Shown piece by piece: positions 25,601 to 35,260 of a stretch of 64,000 nt of DNA. The notes under the pieces were generated by a model that saw only the letters and a program-made list of their open reading frames with translations, did no database searches and was not told the DNA's origin. Every line of letters starts with the position of its first letter. Position 1 is the first letter of the stretch. Source of the stretch: Acanthamoeba lenticulata (lineage: Eukaryota > Discosea > Longamoebia > Acanthamoebidae); NCBI GenBank assembly GCA_002179805.1, contig NAVB01000136.1, positions 41,314 to 105,313 of the forward strand. The letters are read 5' to 3'. Position numbers and translations under genes: made by a program.

Positions 25601-25985
25601 CCTTGGTGGACGCCGGGAGGGTCACGTCGCTGCCGTTGGTCGGGACGGTCCAGGTCGTGCTCGAGTGCCAGTCCTTGAGGTCGTTCAGCGTGTACGGGCA
25701 GGAGCTCCGGGGCGGGTCGGCCACGGGCGTGATCTTGGCCGGCCGGTATTTGCTGTACTGGGCCACCTCGCTCCAGTGGCCCGTCGTCACGGGCCGGTCG
25801 GACGGGATGAGCGAGCTGGCCAGAGTATCGGCCGGGAACACCGGTGCGTTCGGGAGATTGGTGTAGCTATCGCGCGAGCAAGTCACCGCCCTGGCCGGGG
25901 TGGCGATCAAGGAAATGAGCCCGAGAGCTACAAGGGCCAGGAAGAGGCGAGCCGCCCTTCGCGAAGGAGATGGGCAAGCCGCCAT
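22680..25985 (-). CDS. Large secreted G8-domain / parallel beta-helix protein (intronless)
   Basis: A single exon of 1101 codons. The ATG at 25985 starts a signal peptide (RLFLALVALGLISLIATPARA). Residues about 90-210 carry a G8-type domain (TTWTVPTNGSDVTLPASTKV, then ALVFADARIVIAAKGFNVQG and ITITLHG). A long series of parallel beta-helix repeats follows (for example TIHGTHGVRLAENTAYDAIG and NCFYLSENGVEENNTIQYN). The layout matches the extracellular parts of CEMIP/TMEM2 and PKHD1L1-type proteins; CEMIP and TMEM2 act on hyaluronan. There is no C-terminal transmembrane span or GPI signal, so I call it secreted. Many N-x-S/T sites are present. Lack of introns in a 3.3-kb gene is unusual here. 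Carbohydrate binding or degradation is an inference from the fold. Confidence 0.85.
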   Translation of the reverse strand: MAACPSPSRRAARLFLALVALGLISLIATPARAVTCSRDSYTNLPNAPVFPADTLASSLIPSDRPVTTGHWSEVAQYSKYRPAKITPVADPPRSSCPYTLNDLKDWHSSTTWTVPTNGSDVTLPASTKVLISSCSIPESFVFGTITIPVGSALVFADARIVIAAKGFNVQGQLLIGSPTCRYRNKITITLHGSRSAQNLPADPPVKGIAVMGGQADIHGVQYFTTWSRLAMTAEIGDKYVFIQDMVNWQPDQSIFITSTELKDARDWHRNEVRKIVKVYRASSLGPDVAAIELDQPLAYQHYGGREYQAEVGLLTRNILIQGDAFNSEPTDTANAICNDTRGSTYPCNDKYLTGFGGHVQVMGAGASGRFSGVELYRMGQTNVLGRYPLHWHMINVTDPTHNYATDCSVHNSFFRCYTIHGTHGVRLAENTAYDAIGNCFYLSENGVEENNTIQYNLGAHVHIIGNMQSASLEFWGQKLPMYKQSASLLVPADMSAAPFYVTNMYNTIEGNAASGGWTGFSFPSLPAPIDNFNDVTDLNPANRPFKTPFRGNTAHSTGFWWGSASAFYFGGELTYTDATKTTLQYTEGRSDWVHDTCTDKAVGTASKPGGCYTLSQQLWLEIEDNKAFLANRGLQAWGNRANIVRLEIHDVVLSMNVFGKVWIDQMLMECRSSHRPTWFAGCLAARPFPQTPAGGYGACSIRDFYFFNRIGGFQWYDVGQSHILQNSVFRNCRNDWDGCVYGSGKLCSASAVFTSLTHSDQFVPQLMQTTSGIRYENCNNIWQSSTNRTTAASGVTVSGRMQSWLDADGSAAGTRGRTMIGSSWANEWWKMYDDCALVNERWVCAMAEKDSSAAIKLSFDTKLEATIGTEICLNGGGNASDPNSCPIVGTATHFGRPNESLGVPIAVMGQLTGPLIYKSGGWFLRYTKGTPNPLTIAEIQVDPKDSLVLALPYPAGTTFNITFQGKWCDTSWATCTHPFRNVSSAEDVYNGPGDVYYWDNSAQLLYVRVTMQPSSWPKVDAPWTAVPPAPGVFSRGGLTLNLIDYGPTLVIGASCRTNPCAPQPHVSAPAELHPFYVPGDGDGSSAAGVQPLLSTLTKTLL

Positions 25986-26387
25986 GCTTGTGGTAGTACA
26001 GAGAAAGAGAGATAGTAGAAGTGGTGATACAAGGGGTGAAGAAGAGCAAATAATGGTCCCTTGTGGCACCAACAAATTAAGGACTCCTAGGATCATCGTA
26101 AGTGGACGACTGTTATTAAAGATTTATCGTCGACATCAATACGATTGGTTCTAAAATCGCGTGGGAAGAAATAAAATTGTTAAGAAAAGGTGGAACGGAG
26201 TACAGGTCGACCACAGCAAAGCAACGTGTTGAACAAGTCCCGATCTTCCCATTTCCTCCTTCCCACACCGCAATAACGATCGTTTCCTTACGGGAAGTAC
26301 CCCTGCTTATCCTCCACAACCGCAGTTTTGGCGACGAGCCACCAGTAGTGCCACTACATCTTCTTTGCGCACTTTTGTTTGCGGGGT
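25986..26387. other. Intergenic region between G8 and purple acid phosphatase genes
   Basis: These 402 bp lie between two minus-strand genes and should contain the G8 promoter and the phosphatase 3' UTR. The centre (26090-26190) is A/T-rich. I see no gene. Confidence 0.4.
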
Positions 26388-29032
26388 CTAGTGAGTCGTT
26401 CGCTCAAGCCAGAACTCGTCCCACACGTTGCCGGTATCCCACTTCTTGTACTGGAAGTGGATCCTGTTGTTGTCCAGCTTGTGCAGGTATCCTGTGCCAA
26501 ATCGAAGACGCCTACTCAGCAAGCGTATTTGGCCCCAAAGGCTGCTGAGCCTGGACGTACCGTAGCCGTAGGCGACGTCCTCGAAGGTGCCTGTATGCAC
26601 GGCCGACCACGCGGGAGACGGTTCCACCCACGCCTCGTCGCTGAAGGCTCTGTCCACAGCAACGCCAAGCGCGCGCACGTCAGAGATCATCATGCCATCA
26701 TGCATGGTGGTCGTAGCGATGGTCATTGGGTACCCGGCAGTGCCGACGGTGAGGTGGATGGTGCCGTTGGGGTTGGTGAACACTTTGCCGCTGGTCACCG
26801 ACGGGGTGTTGTTGAAGACTGGAGATAAGAACAGGAGAGGAGGACATGAGGATGATGATCACGATCATGATCATGCTCACACGGCAAGGAGGGAGGAGGA
26901 AGAGAGGGATACCTGGCCAGGTGCGCTCGTAAGAGTGCATGTGGCCCCAGAGGGCGAGATCGACTCCGTACTGGTGGAGGAGCGGCTCGAGGTCTCTCTT
27001 GAGCGGACCACTGTCCGATGACTTGTCAGACGAGTACATCGGTCCTGGTGTGTCGAAGACAAACATGCACGTCAGGCCACAGCTACTAAATAATAATGAA
27101 ACAATAAGAATAAGAATAAAAAATACCACAACACACAACACCAAAAAATAACAAGTAAAAAAGAATAATAAAACATAAACGTATTGGACCGAAACGTACG
27201 GTGGCCAACGACGATGATGAAGGGCGAGTTCTTCCTGTTGGCGTTGGCGATGGCCAGGTCCTGCAATCATGTCCTCATGAATGAGTGGACTGAAGGACCA
27301 ACGAGAAGGGGGGAAGAGTACCCGCTCGAGCCAGGCATACTGGGGGCTGCCACGCGCGTAAGGATAGGCGTAGTCTTCGGTGCAAATGCAGACGAAGTGG
27401 ATGCCGCCGTAGTCGAAGCTGTGGTAGAAGTTGTCGATGCCTCCGCTCTGGTGGCCAGGCATGTTGAAGCGGGCCTTGTAGGACGTGAAGTTGTAGTACT
27501 TTTCGTGGTTGCCGACAGCGACCATGTACGGGATGTGATTGCCCAGCGGGGACACCTGTTCGCCCCAGAGGTCCCAAATGTACTGCACAACATAACCCAA
27601 CACGAGTTAAGCCATGTTGCGTGCGTGTGTGTGCGGAGGATTGTCGGTCGATTTGGAGATTGGCGTAAGCACCTCAAACTCCCACGAGTGGGAAACGCCG
27701 CCGTAGGCAATGTCGCCAGCGTGGACGATCAGCTGATAGTTGATGTCGGCGTCGTCCTTGATCATCTGCTTGGTGACCTCGAAGCCCATCGGCATCACCG
27801 TTCCCCTGCATCCACCAATACGAGTGCGTGTGGGTCCGGGCCGATCAACACAAGCGACAAAGGACAGGGGAGGCAAGAAACGCACATGTCGCCGAAGGTG
27901 GCAATCCTGACTTCGGTCTGGTTGGGGTCCATGGTGGAGAACTTGTAGGTCGTGCTCCACGCGTTCTGGACGGGGTCGCCCACACGATAGCTGGTCGTCG
28001 CGCAACCATTTACGGTGGTGAGTTGAGCCTTTTGATTCTCGCTACACAGGCGAGAGAAGAACGTACTTGTAGGTTTGGCCGGGCTGGAGGTTGCGGAGGG
28101 TGACGGTGTGGATGTGACCGGACCAGCCGAGCACGCCGGCGTTGTAGGTGGCCCAGGTGCCAGTGACTTGCTGGCGCAGCGTCGAGTTGGCCAGGTTGAA
28201 TTCGACAACCGGGTTCGTCGAGAGGGCTGCCAAGTTGTTTTGATCAACAGTCAGAAGAACGCTCAACGGACATAAAGTCGTGGTGGCCGGGGTGCGTACT
28301 GCTGGTGATCCACATGATCACCATTTCCGTGGCCGGCTTAGTCGTGGTTGCCAGGCGGACCTGTTGCGGTTGCTGAAGTGGTCGTGTATGAGGTTCGGTG
28401 AGGCGATGTGGGTTTGGAGAGTTCCAACGCTGGACTGTCGGAGGAATGACAAGTATGCGGGCCTCGTGCGCGCGCACATGCAAGAGAAAGTTCGCATACC
28501 ACGGAGACGATTTCGTCGCGCTTGTGGCGACCCGAGAGACCCGCGGCCTGGTCGAGGCGGCCGTAGGCCTGGAGCCACTCTTCCCACTCCATGGCGCCGC
28601 TGTCGTCGGTGTCATGCTTGGACACCACCAGCTTGTGGAGTCCGCTTGCCAGTCGGGCTTGGGCCAGCGGGAGAAGCTCGTCACCCTCGACCTTCATCCA
28701 GTGAGCGGCTGTTTCCAGACACAGGACAATAAGTGTGTGCGGGGTTTTGTTTCATTTTTGAAAAATGCACAAGACAAAGAACGAAGCGAACAGGGAGTTG
28801 AAGGGCCTGTATGACTTACCGATTTCGGCCGCAGTGACCATTCCGTTTCCATCTTCGTCAATGAGCTCAAAGAACGAGCGCAGGGCGGACTTGCTGTAAA
28901 AGTTGTGGAGTTGGTTAGCTCACTTTGAGTTTGTTCATTTCGAGAAGAAAGTATGGCTCTGACGAACTTGGGGGCGGCGCAAAGAACACCGGCGAGGCCA
29001 AGAAGGCACACAAGTACGAGAGTAGCACGCAT
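26388..29032 (-). CDS. Secreted purple acid phosphatase with N-terminal EF-hands
   Basis: Twelve exons (28968-29032, 28820-28893, 28500-28708, 28300-28372, 28067-28226, 27886-27990, 27673-27805, 27322-27582, 27200-27260, 26913-27044, 26561-26818, 26388-26491) give 544 aa with every phase correct. A signal peptide (LVLVCLLGLAGVLCAA) is followed by two EF-hand loops (DEDGNGMVTAAE; DTDDSGAMEWEE). Then comes a fibronectin-like N-domain (TTTKPATEMVIMWITSS ... LQPGQTYNYRVGD). The metallophosphatase core shows the purple acid phosphatase blocks: FGDMG, GDIAYGG, GNHEKYYN, VVGHRPMYSS and GHMHSYERT. Together these supply the Fe/metal ligands, including the Tyr of GDxxY that gives the purple colour. It is probably a lysosomal or extracellular phosphatase. 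The EF-hand pair in front is an unusual addition that may confer calcium control. Confidence 0.92.
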
Positions 29033-29220
29033 CCTTCACCTGTGGCGGTGCGAGCTGAACGGTTCACTCTGGCAAAGAGCAGTCGGACGAACATGTCGGG
29101 GCCCTCTCCACTCCAATTGGTCCACAAAATGCTCCGATAAATGAGCGTAGAAAAATCAAAAAGAAACTGCCTCGTGTCTGTAACGCAGAGGATCACCTTG
29201 GTTCATTCTCTCTGGGACCA

Positions 29221-30704
29221 TTAACCGAGCACCCGGTTCTTTGTGACGACAAAGGCAGGAACGGCATGACCGCCACACGAGCAATGAGAGCCTGCATTGA
29301 AGTGTCATCAGTTTGGCTCTTGAGAGTACGTAGTTGCGTGCTGATGTACGGACCCTGCCAGTTCCACAACCCGATGCGCGATCGACACTTGGGGCAGTAG
29401 AAGGTGCCCTCGCTCCTTTGTAAATCATCGGCGCCCACGGACTCGAGCATCCACTTCATAGGCTCTACAAACACGGCCGTACAGTGGGCCGTGCCTGCAA
29501 AGGAGGGTGACACGCCTAGATCGGCCTGATAGTCTTTCCGGCGATGGTTGGTGTGCTCCATGAAGAGACGGTAGACGTCCTCTCCTGTTTTGTTGCTTTG
29601 GAGTCAGCTTGAATCATGTCGGCTCTTGCGCGGCGAGTACCCGTGGCGTGCGGCAGCACGTTGGCCACCCCAAAGAGCGGCTGCCGGCATTGATAGCAAG
29701 AGAAGCAGCCTCCGCCGGTTGCCGGCCGACGGACGGCAGCAAAGTACTGCGCTGGGAGTTCGCCCGACTCTTAAACGATCTCGTTGTGAGCTGGCTGCCT
29801 TACATGCCACCGCGGGACGCGTACCGTGAAGCACCAGACGAAGCTTCTCCGTGCGGTAGTGCTTGGTGAGGTCAACGGCCTCTTCCTCGGCCTCGGCCAC
29901 CTGTGAGACTCGGCTCGTCGAGGCCTGGTCGTTCTCTTGCTGGACGTCCTGTTTCCTCGTCTCGTTTCTCTGCTGTCGTTTGAGGATGTGCTGTTGTGGC
30001 CTCGCGACCATGTTGTCAGCGCAAGGTTCGTCAGCTTGATGGTGGACGAGAGGTTCACGTGGGCTTGTACGTGGTAAACGTCCAGCTGTCGACGAAAGCC
30101 AGGATTGGGCGACACCACCGGGCGCACCAGTCGAAGCTGTTCAAGTGCCGTCTCGGGAGAGAGGCGCTCCTGCTTCATCAGGTAGCTCGCCACGACAGTG
30201 GCCGACCGCGATACGCCTGCCGAACTGCCCGTCGCCATCAACGTTGCGTGATCAGGATCGCGATAGTGTTGGCCAGCAGATATCAAAGGTCATTCGGCTG
30301 CGCTCTACCAGTGAATCAATATGCCGCCCGCTTTCACGCCCTGTTCGATGAACCGGTGGCAGGCAGCCAAGTGCTGCAAAAGGTCCGCGTCCTCTGTGTG
30401 GATCAATGAGGCTAGCATCATGCCAATCCACCCTGCTCAGCTCATGAGCATACCTGTGTCCATGACCTCCACAACTCGGTACCGAAAGCGCTGTGGTCCT
30501 TGACATGTCAGAGTAGTGGAGTCGCAGCACGTTGCAGAATGGGGGGGGGGGAAGTACATCCGGCCAAAACGGCACGATGCCCCAGGCAACGGTCAAGATG
30601 TTAGTAATGCCTTGGGCCACAAGCCACTGGTCATCACTTGCTGCGGCAAGCGAGCCGAGGAAGAGTCCCGGCCGCACCTGCGCAGCCTCTACTCCGGCCA
30701 GCAT
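29221..30704 (-). CDS. DUSP12: DUSP12/YVH1 dual-specificity phosphatase with zinc-binding C-domain
   Basis: Eight exons (30558-30704, 30454-30490, 30309-30393, 30071-30224, 29825-29900, 29641-29751, 29354-29584, 29221-29291) give 303 aa with phases that close exactly. The phosphatase dom­ain opens with AAQVRPGLFLGSLAAA. The signature HCSAGVSRS is created across the intron after ATTCACTG, and the catalytic Asp is in VMDTEDADLL. The C-terminal zinc domain has CYQCRQPLFG, AVFVEPMKWM, FYCPKCRSRIGLWNWQG and HCSCGGHAVPAF. This is the diagnostic YVH1/DUSP12 order, which acts in late 60S ribosome maturation (release of Mrt4) and stress control. Intron 1 contains a 12-nt C run (minus strand) that may be a sequencing hot spot. 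The fourth intron is about 170 nt, the longest in the gene. Confidence 0.92.
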
Positions 30705-30930
30705 CTCACCCTAAGAAAAAGAAATGGAGAAGAAAAGCATCCGCGGAAAGTCAAGACAAAGACGAGACAAAGCCCCGGATAGGTGGTTCTTCCGCCTCCG
30801 CCTCGTCGCATGCATATGCATGAGATTTCGTCCTTGTCATCCAATCGCGAATTCTTAATCGCCAGGAAAACTCGCACCGGGAGCAGCCGAAACACTCACA
30901 CAGCCCGCAAAGCAGCTACAAGAGAGCATC
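30705..30930. promoter_or_regulatory. Divergent promoter, DUSP12 and persulfide dioxygenase genes
   Basis: 226 bp separate the two start codons. A-rich patches lie at 30710-30740. No clear TATA box or known operator is visible. Confidence 0.45.
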
Positions 30931-32473
30931 ATGCGGCGAATTTTGTCCACAACGACAATGACTACAACGCGCTCGGCCAGCTGCTTGCTGTCCCCTCGTC
31001 TCCTCAGGTACTGTCAACTTGTTTATTATATGCTAGAAAAAAAGTTAATCTTTTTTTATCCCCACACAAGTGTTGGACTTGCCACCAAGGCCAATGCTGA
31101 CAGCGGGCACCTGCTGTTGGAGTTGAATGGAGGTGAGGCGTGCAAGACCTACCTCATTGCCGATCGGGAACACAAGCGAGCAGCCCTCTTGGACCCGCTC
31201 AAGCAAAACATCCCCAAATATCTGGGTGTGCTGGCCTACCACGACCTCAAGCTCGACTACATCTTTGACTCCCACTCGCACGCCGACCACTTCACTGCCG
31301 GGTGCGCCTTGGCCACGCCTTGTGCCGACACGCCAGCTGCGCCACTCACACTGCGCGTGTACACGCATACACACACGAGCAGGTTTGAGCTGTCGAGGCT
31401 GACCGGGGCCCGGCTGGCCATGCACGAAAACGCGCCGGCGCCCAAGGTCGACCTCCACGTCCACGACGGCGAGGTCCACCAGGTGGGCGACATTCAGGTC
31501 AAGGTCATGCACACGCCGGGCCACACGCGCGACAGCATTGCGCTGTACCTGCCGCAGCTCGGACAGCTCTACTCGGGCGACACGCTCCTCATCGGAGGTG
31601 CGCTCGGCCTTGGTCTTGGGTTTGGCTTTGATTTAGGTCTTCTTCGGCGCCTCTCTAAACTCTCGGGCGCGCAGGCACGGGCCGGACGGACTTTGCGGGC
31701 GGTGATCCTGGACAGTCCTACGACAGCATCCAGCGCATGTTCGCGCTGCCTGAGGAGACTGTCCTCTGGCCCGGCCACGATTACCGCGGCAACGTGTCCT
31801 CGACCATCGGCCAGGAGAAGCGGTACAACCCGCGCGTTGGCGGTACGTCTTTGTCTCCTCATCACCACCAGCACCGTTGATGTGGTCCTCACATGGGCAA
31901 TGGTCCACACAGGCGGCAAGACGCGCGAGGAGTACATTCACATCATGGACAACCTGGGCCTGCCCCTGCCCGAGAAGATCATGGAGGCGCTCCAGTGCAA
32001 CGTGTCGGCGTCGCACGACAACGCTATGAAGTTCCCCACCATCGCCGAGCTCAACGCCGTGCTCCAGTTCGAGCCTACGCGCGTGGCGCAGCTGCTCCAG
32101 GAGCCCGAGGACAAGCGACCGGTCATCCTCGACGTGCGCATGCCCGACGAGCGCGATGACGAGCTGGGCCACATCGCCGGCAGCATCGCCATTCCCCTGC
32201 CCGAGCTGCCCAAGGTCCGGATGCTCCTTACTTGTGGTAGTGGTGATGATGATGATGAAAAGTGTTGCTCACTCGGTTGGTTGGCTGGCGCCTGAGCAGA
32301 GGTACCAAGAGCTGGAGCAGTTCAAGGGCCGGGATATTATCTGCGTCTGCCGCGCGGGCGTGCGAAGTACCACCGCCGCGGCGCTGCTCACCGGCCTGGG
32401 CTTCCCCAAACTCCACAACATGCGCGGAGGCATGTTGGCCTGGCACAAGAAGGAGCAGGCCGCCACCGCTTGA
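30931..32473 (+). CDS. Persulfide dioxygenase (ETHE1-like) fused to a rhodanese domain
   Basis: Six exons (30931-31007, 31071-31301, 31383-31597, 31675-31842, 31913-32214, 32300-32473) give 388 aa. The N-terminus is rich in Arg, Ser and Thr with no acids (MRRILSTTTMTTTRSASCLL), which fits a mitochondrial presequence. The metallo-beta-lactamase domain shows HSHADH, the metal His in MHTPGHTRDS, YSGDTLLIGG with TGRTDFAGGD, and WPGHDY, the ETHE1 iron site set. The C-terminal rhodanese domain (VILDVRMPDERDDELGHIAG) has active-site Cys in CRAGVRSTTAAALL. Such fusions oxidise glutathione persulfide to sulfite and then handle sulfane sulfur as thiosulfate. They are best known from bacteria; here the gene has amoeba-type introns. 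This supports sulfide detoxification, probably in mitochondria. Confidence 0.93.
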
Positions 32474-32562
32474 TTCGCGATGCAGAAATTCAAAAACTAA
32501 ACAAAAATAATAGCTGTTTTTAAAATAATAAAAATCAAAAATCAAAAGAAAGAATCTATTCT

Positions 32563-35136
32563 TCACACCAGGCTTGGCGCCTCCTTGGCCTGATGATCGC
32601 GCTCGGGTGAGGCAAAGCGAGCAGCGTGCTGTCGCTGGTGCTGCTGGTTCATGGCTTGCAGATAGTCTTTGAAGGTGCTGTCGAGTTGGTCCTGGACCTG
32701 CGCCGGGGTGTGGCCTTGGCGCAGGAGGAGCCGCACCTGCCGAAACAGGTTGTCGTGGATGACGGAGCTGCAAATGACGCTCATCTGCTGCTCTGGGTCT
32801 CGGCTACGCGTGAGGAGGGATTCGTTGATGTCTTCGGCCACTTCAAGCCCCTCCTTCTGGTCCACCAGCGCACAGCACTGGCCCGCAGGCACCAGGCCTG
32901 GTGATCAACCGTTAGTCCACGCAATTGGCCTCCTCCGCCGCATTGTTCTCGAGGAGTCCTTCTTACCGACATTGACGAGCGAGCGGATGGTCGTGAGCGT
33001 GTCGAACGTGGTCTCCATGTAGACCAGCCGTGGCGTCGTCCGCGGGTCGTAGCTGCCCGTATCTCGCGAGTCCAGCACCTCAAACCCAAACTTGCCCAAC
33101 AGATCCCTGAGCGTGCGGAAGTAGGTCTTGTTGGTCGTGTCGAACACGAGCACTCGCTTGGAGGAGAAGGAGGCCGGCGGTGGCGCCTCGTCCGTGGAAT
33201 TGCTTGTGGACGTGGTCGTGGCCGCGTCCGAAGCCTCGGGAAATTTGCTGCGAGCCACCTCGGCGTTAGCCAAGGCTCAAGGCCCATGAACAGAACATGG
33301 CACTGGCTGGCGTGTACCTGTTGGCCCAGTCCAAGACGGCTCGGAGTAGCGGAGCCTTGGCGTCGATCAGGACGTCGGCCTCCCGCAACTCCCTCACGCG
33401 GTCGGCCACTGTGTAGCGGTTGCCTCCTCCGGTTTCCTGTCAAGATCTTTGATCAGCAGGAAAGCCCTCGACGGCATGTGGCTGGTCAAGATGTACAATT
33501 CTCATCAGCGAATCGGCCAACAAGACCCGCACGACTTGGTCTTCGGGCTTCACGGCCGGATCCTTGCGCAACAACTGCTCGATCATGAAGAAAGCCTGCT
33601 CTCCGTGAGGAACACATCAGTCAGGAAGGTGAGGCGTCACGCGATGGAAAGGAGGCCGATTCACCTGCGCCGCGTCCTGGATCGTGAGATCGGCGTCGAG
33701 GTCTTGCCGAAGAGAAAGCGACTGCTCGGCAATGCTGCTGTCGGCTTCCACAATGAGGATGCGCTTGCCCTGGTCGGTGCGGATCAGCCACTTGTGGTCG
33801 ACGTTAAATCCGTGCCACTGTGGCGCGCATCGTTGGTCAGCGCCACAGCACTTGAAAGTGGCGTCTACAATACAAACGTTTGCGCACCGATTGCTTCTTC
33901 CCGTAGGACCGCGCGCGGATGGTCCAAAAGACCGGATAGCGGCCCTTGTGCGTGCACTGGGCCACGATGCCCGGATCCTCCTAATGGTGATGATGGTGAC
34001 GTCAAGCATCAGCAACAAGACGAGGTCATGAGGGAGAGGGGACAAGCTCACTCACCACGATGGGGACGATGTGCAGGCCGTCCAGTTCGACCGAAAGCTC
34101 GGTGGAGTCGCTTGATTGGCCGCCTAGCCTGACCACCCGCTCCTGCCCCGCCATGTGAGTGCACTCAACTCGACAAGGGGCATCACGAGGATCATGGGCT
34201 CAAGACGCTACCCGCGGTCCAGAGTAGGTGAGCAAAGGCTCTCGTCCCCGAAGGACTTTCTGGCGGTACTGGTGCGACGCGTCGATGCCCTGCGCTGCGA
34301 CGTTAAAGGCCTGCGCGATGCCCACGAAGCCGGCGACCATGGCGCGCATCGTCTGGAGGCTCTGGATGAGCGACTGGCGCGAGGCCTCCTCCGAGGTGAT
34401 GGGATGCGACGGCGTCCACAGCAACTTGGACGGGAACTCCCGGCCCTGCGCGCGCACGATGGTGGCCGCGTGCTTGGTCTTCCAGATAAAGGACGGCAGC
34501 ACGTTTTCCCAGCCGTATCTCGTGATGAAGCGCAGCGTCTCCAGGTCGAGGCTCCTCTTCTTGGTGAGCAGGAAGCCCTCGTACATCCCTGTCCCTTAGT
34601 CGGTCACTTGATCGGGCCATTACACCAGTGGTCGTGGAGCGGCAAGCAACGTACCGAGGCCCATTACGCTGCCCACCATCACCACGAGCCCGACCTCTAC
34701 GCCCACACGCGTGTTTATGGCTTGAGATGACGAGAAAGGGAGCTGAAGTGGACGCACAAGGCGGCGCTGTACCAGTCTTTGGATCCTGCAGGCTGGCAAG
34801 GCATCGCCGCGTGACCCGCGTGGAAACCTCCCACGACTGGAGGAAGCGCCGCGCCGAGCCCGAGCCTGGCAGGTGGTGATGGTCGTCGCACCACTCGGTG
34901 GAGGCTTTGTGGCCTGCATTCGTGGTCACCAGGGGTGTACGCTTCTTCTGTGGTGGTTGCTCGCTGTCTTCGCTCAGTTGGGCACCCCTGGTGCTCAGCG
35001 GCACGCTGCGGCCGGGGCGATAGCGTAGGAGGTGATGCCGATGGTCGGCAAGCAGTGCTTCTGAGGAAAACCATTCCTCTTGGCTTACATCGTTTGAGCG
35101 CTTCGCACTGGGCGCTGAGGCTCGCGCTCCATCCAT
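32563..35136 (-). CDS. Hypothetical multi-exon protein (657 aa), family not recognised
   Basis: Ten exons (34773-35136, 34655-34720, 34212-34588, 34056-34142, 33888-33980, 33665-33817, 33496-33594, 33318-33436, 32967-33247, 32563-32897) join in phase. The first exon encodes a basic, low-acid leader. A glycine-rich hydrophobic stretch follows (VGVEVGLVVMVGSVMGLGGM, about residues 128-147) that could be a membrane segment. Conserved-looking blocks come next: RFITRYGWENVLPSFIWK, DPGIVAQCTHKGRYPVFWTI, HGFNVDHKWLIRTDQGKRIL and SFSSKRVLVFDTTNKTYFRT. The C-terminus is helical (HDNLFRQVRLLLRQGHTPAQ). I see no catalytic motif. The ATG at 35136 keeps phase with the next exon, but other ATGs lie close by and the true N-terminus may differ. 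Two separate genes are less likely because all the phases chain. Confidence 0.62.
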
Positions 35137-35260
35137 GCTGTACCAAGTTGTGTTGACCTTCTGTCTTGGGTGGCATCTGTTGAAATAAAATGGCTCGAAT
35201 TTAGTTTCTTTTTAGATTTTCCATTTTCTTCTGCTGAAAGAGGAAGAGGGCCGCAGTAAG
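35137..35260. promoter_or_regulatory. Short divergent promoter between unrecognised gene and UBA-Rho gene
   Basis: Only 124 bp lie between the two start codons. TGAAATAAAATGG at about 35178 and a T-rich block at 35200-35230 are the only visible features. Confidence 0.4.

Noticed and set aside
22677..26015. A 1112-codon open frame on the plus strand opposite the G8-domain gene
   Set aside because: It is the antisense shadow of a GC-rich, G/C-third-position coding region. Its translation is low-complexity Arg/Ala/Val/Gly/Asp with no domain signal.
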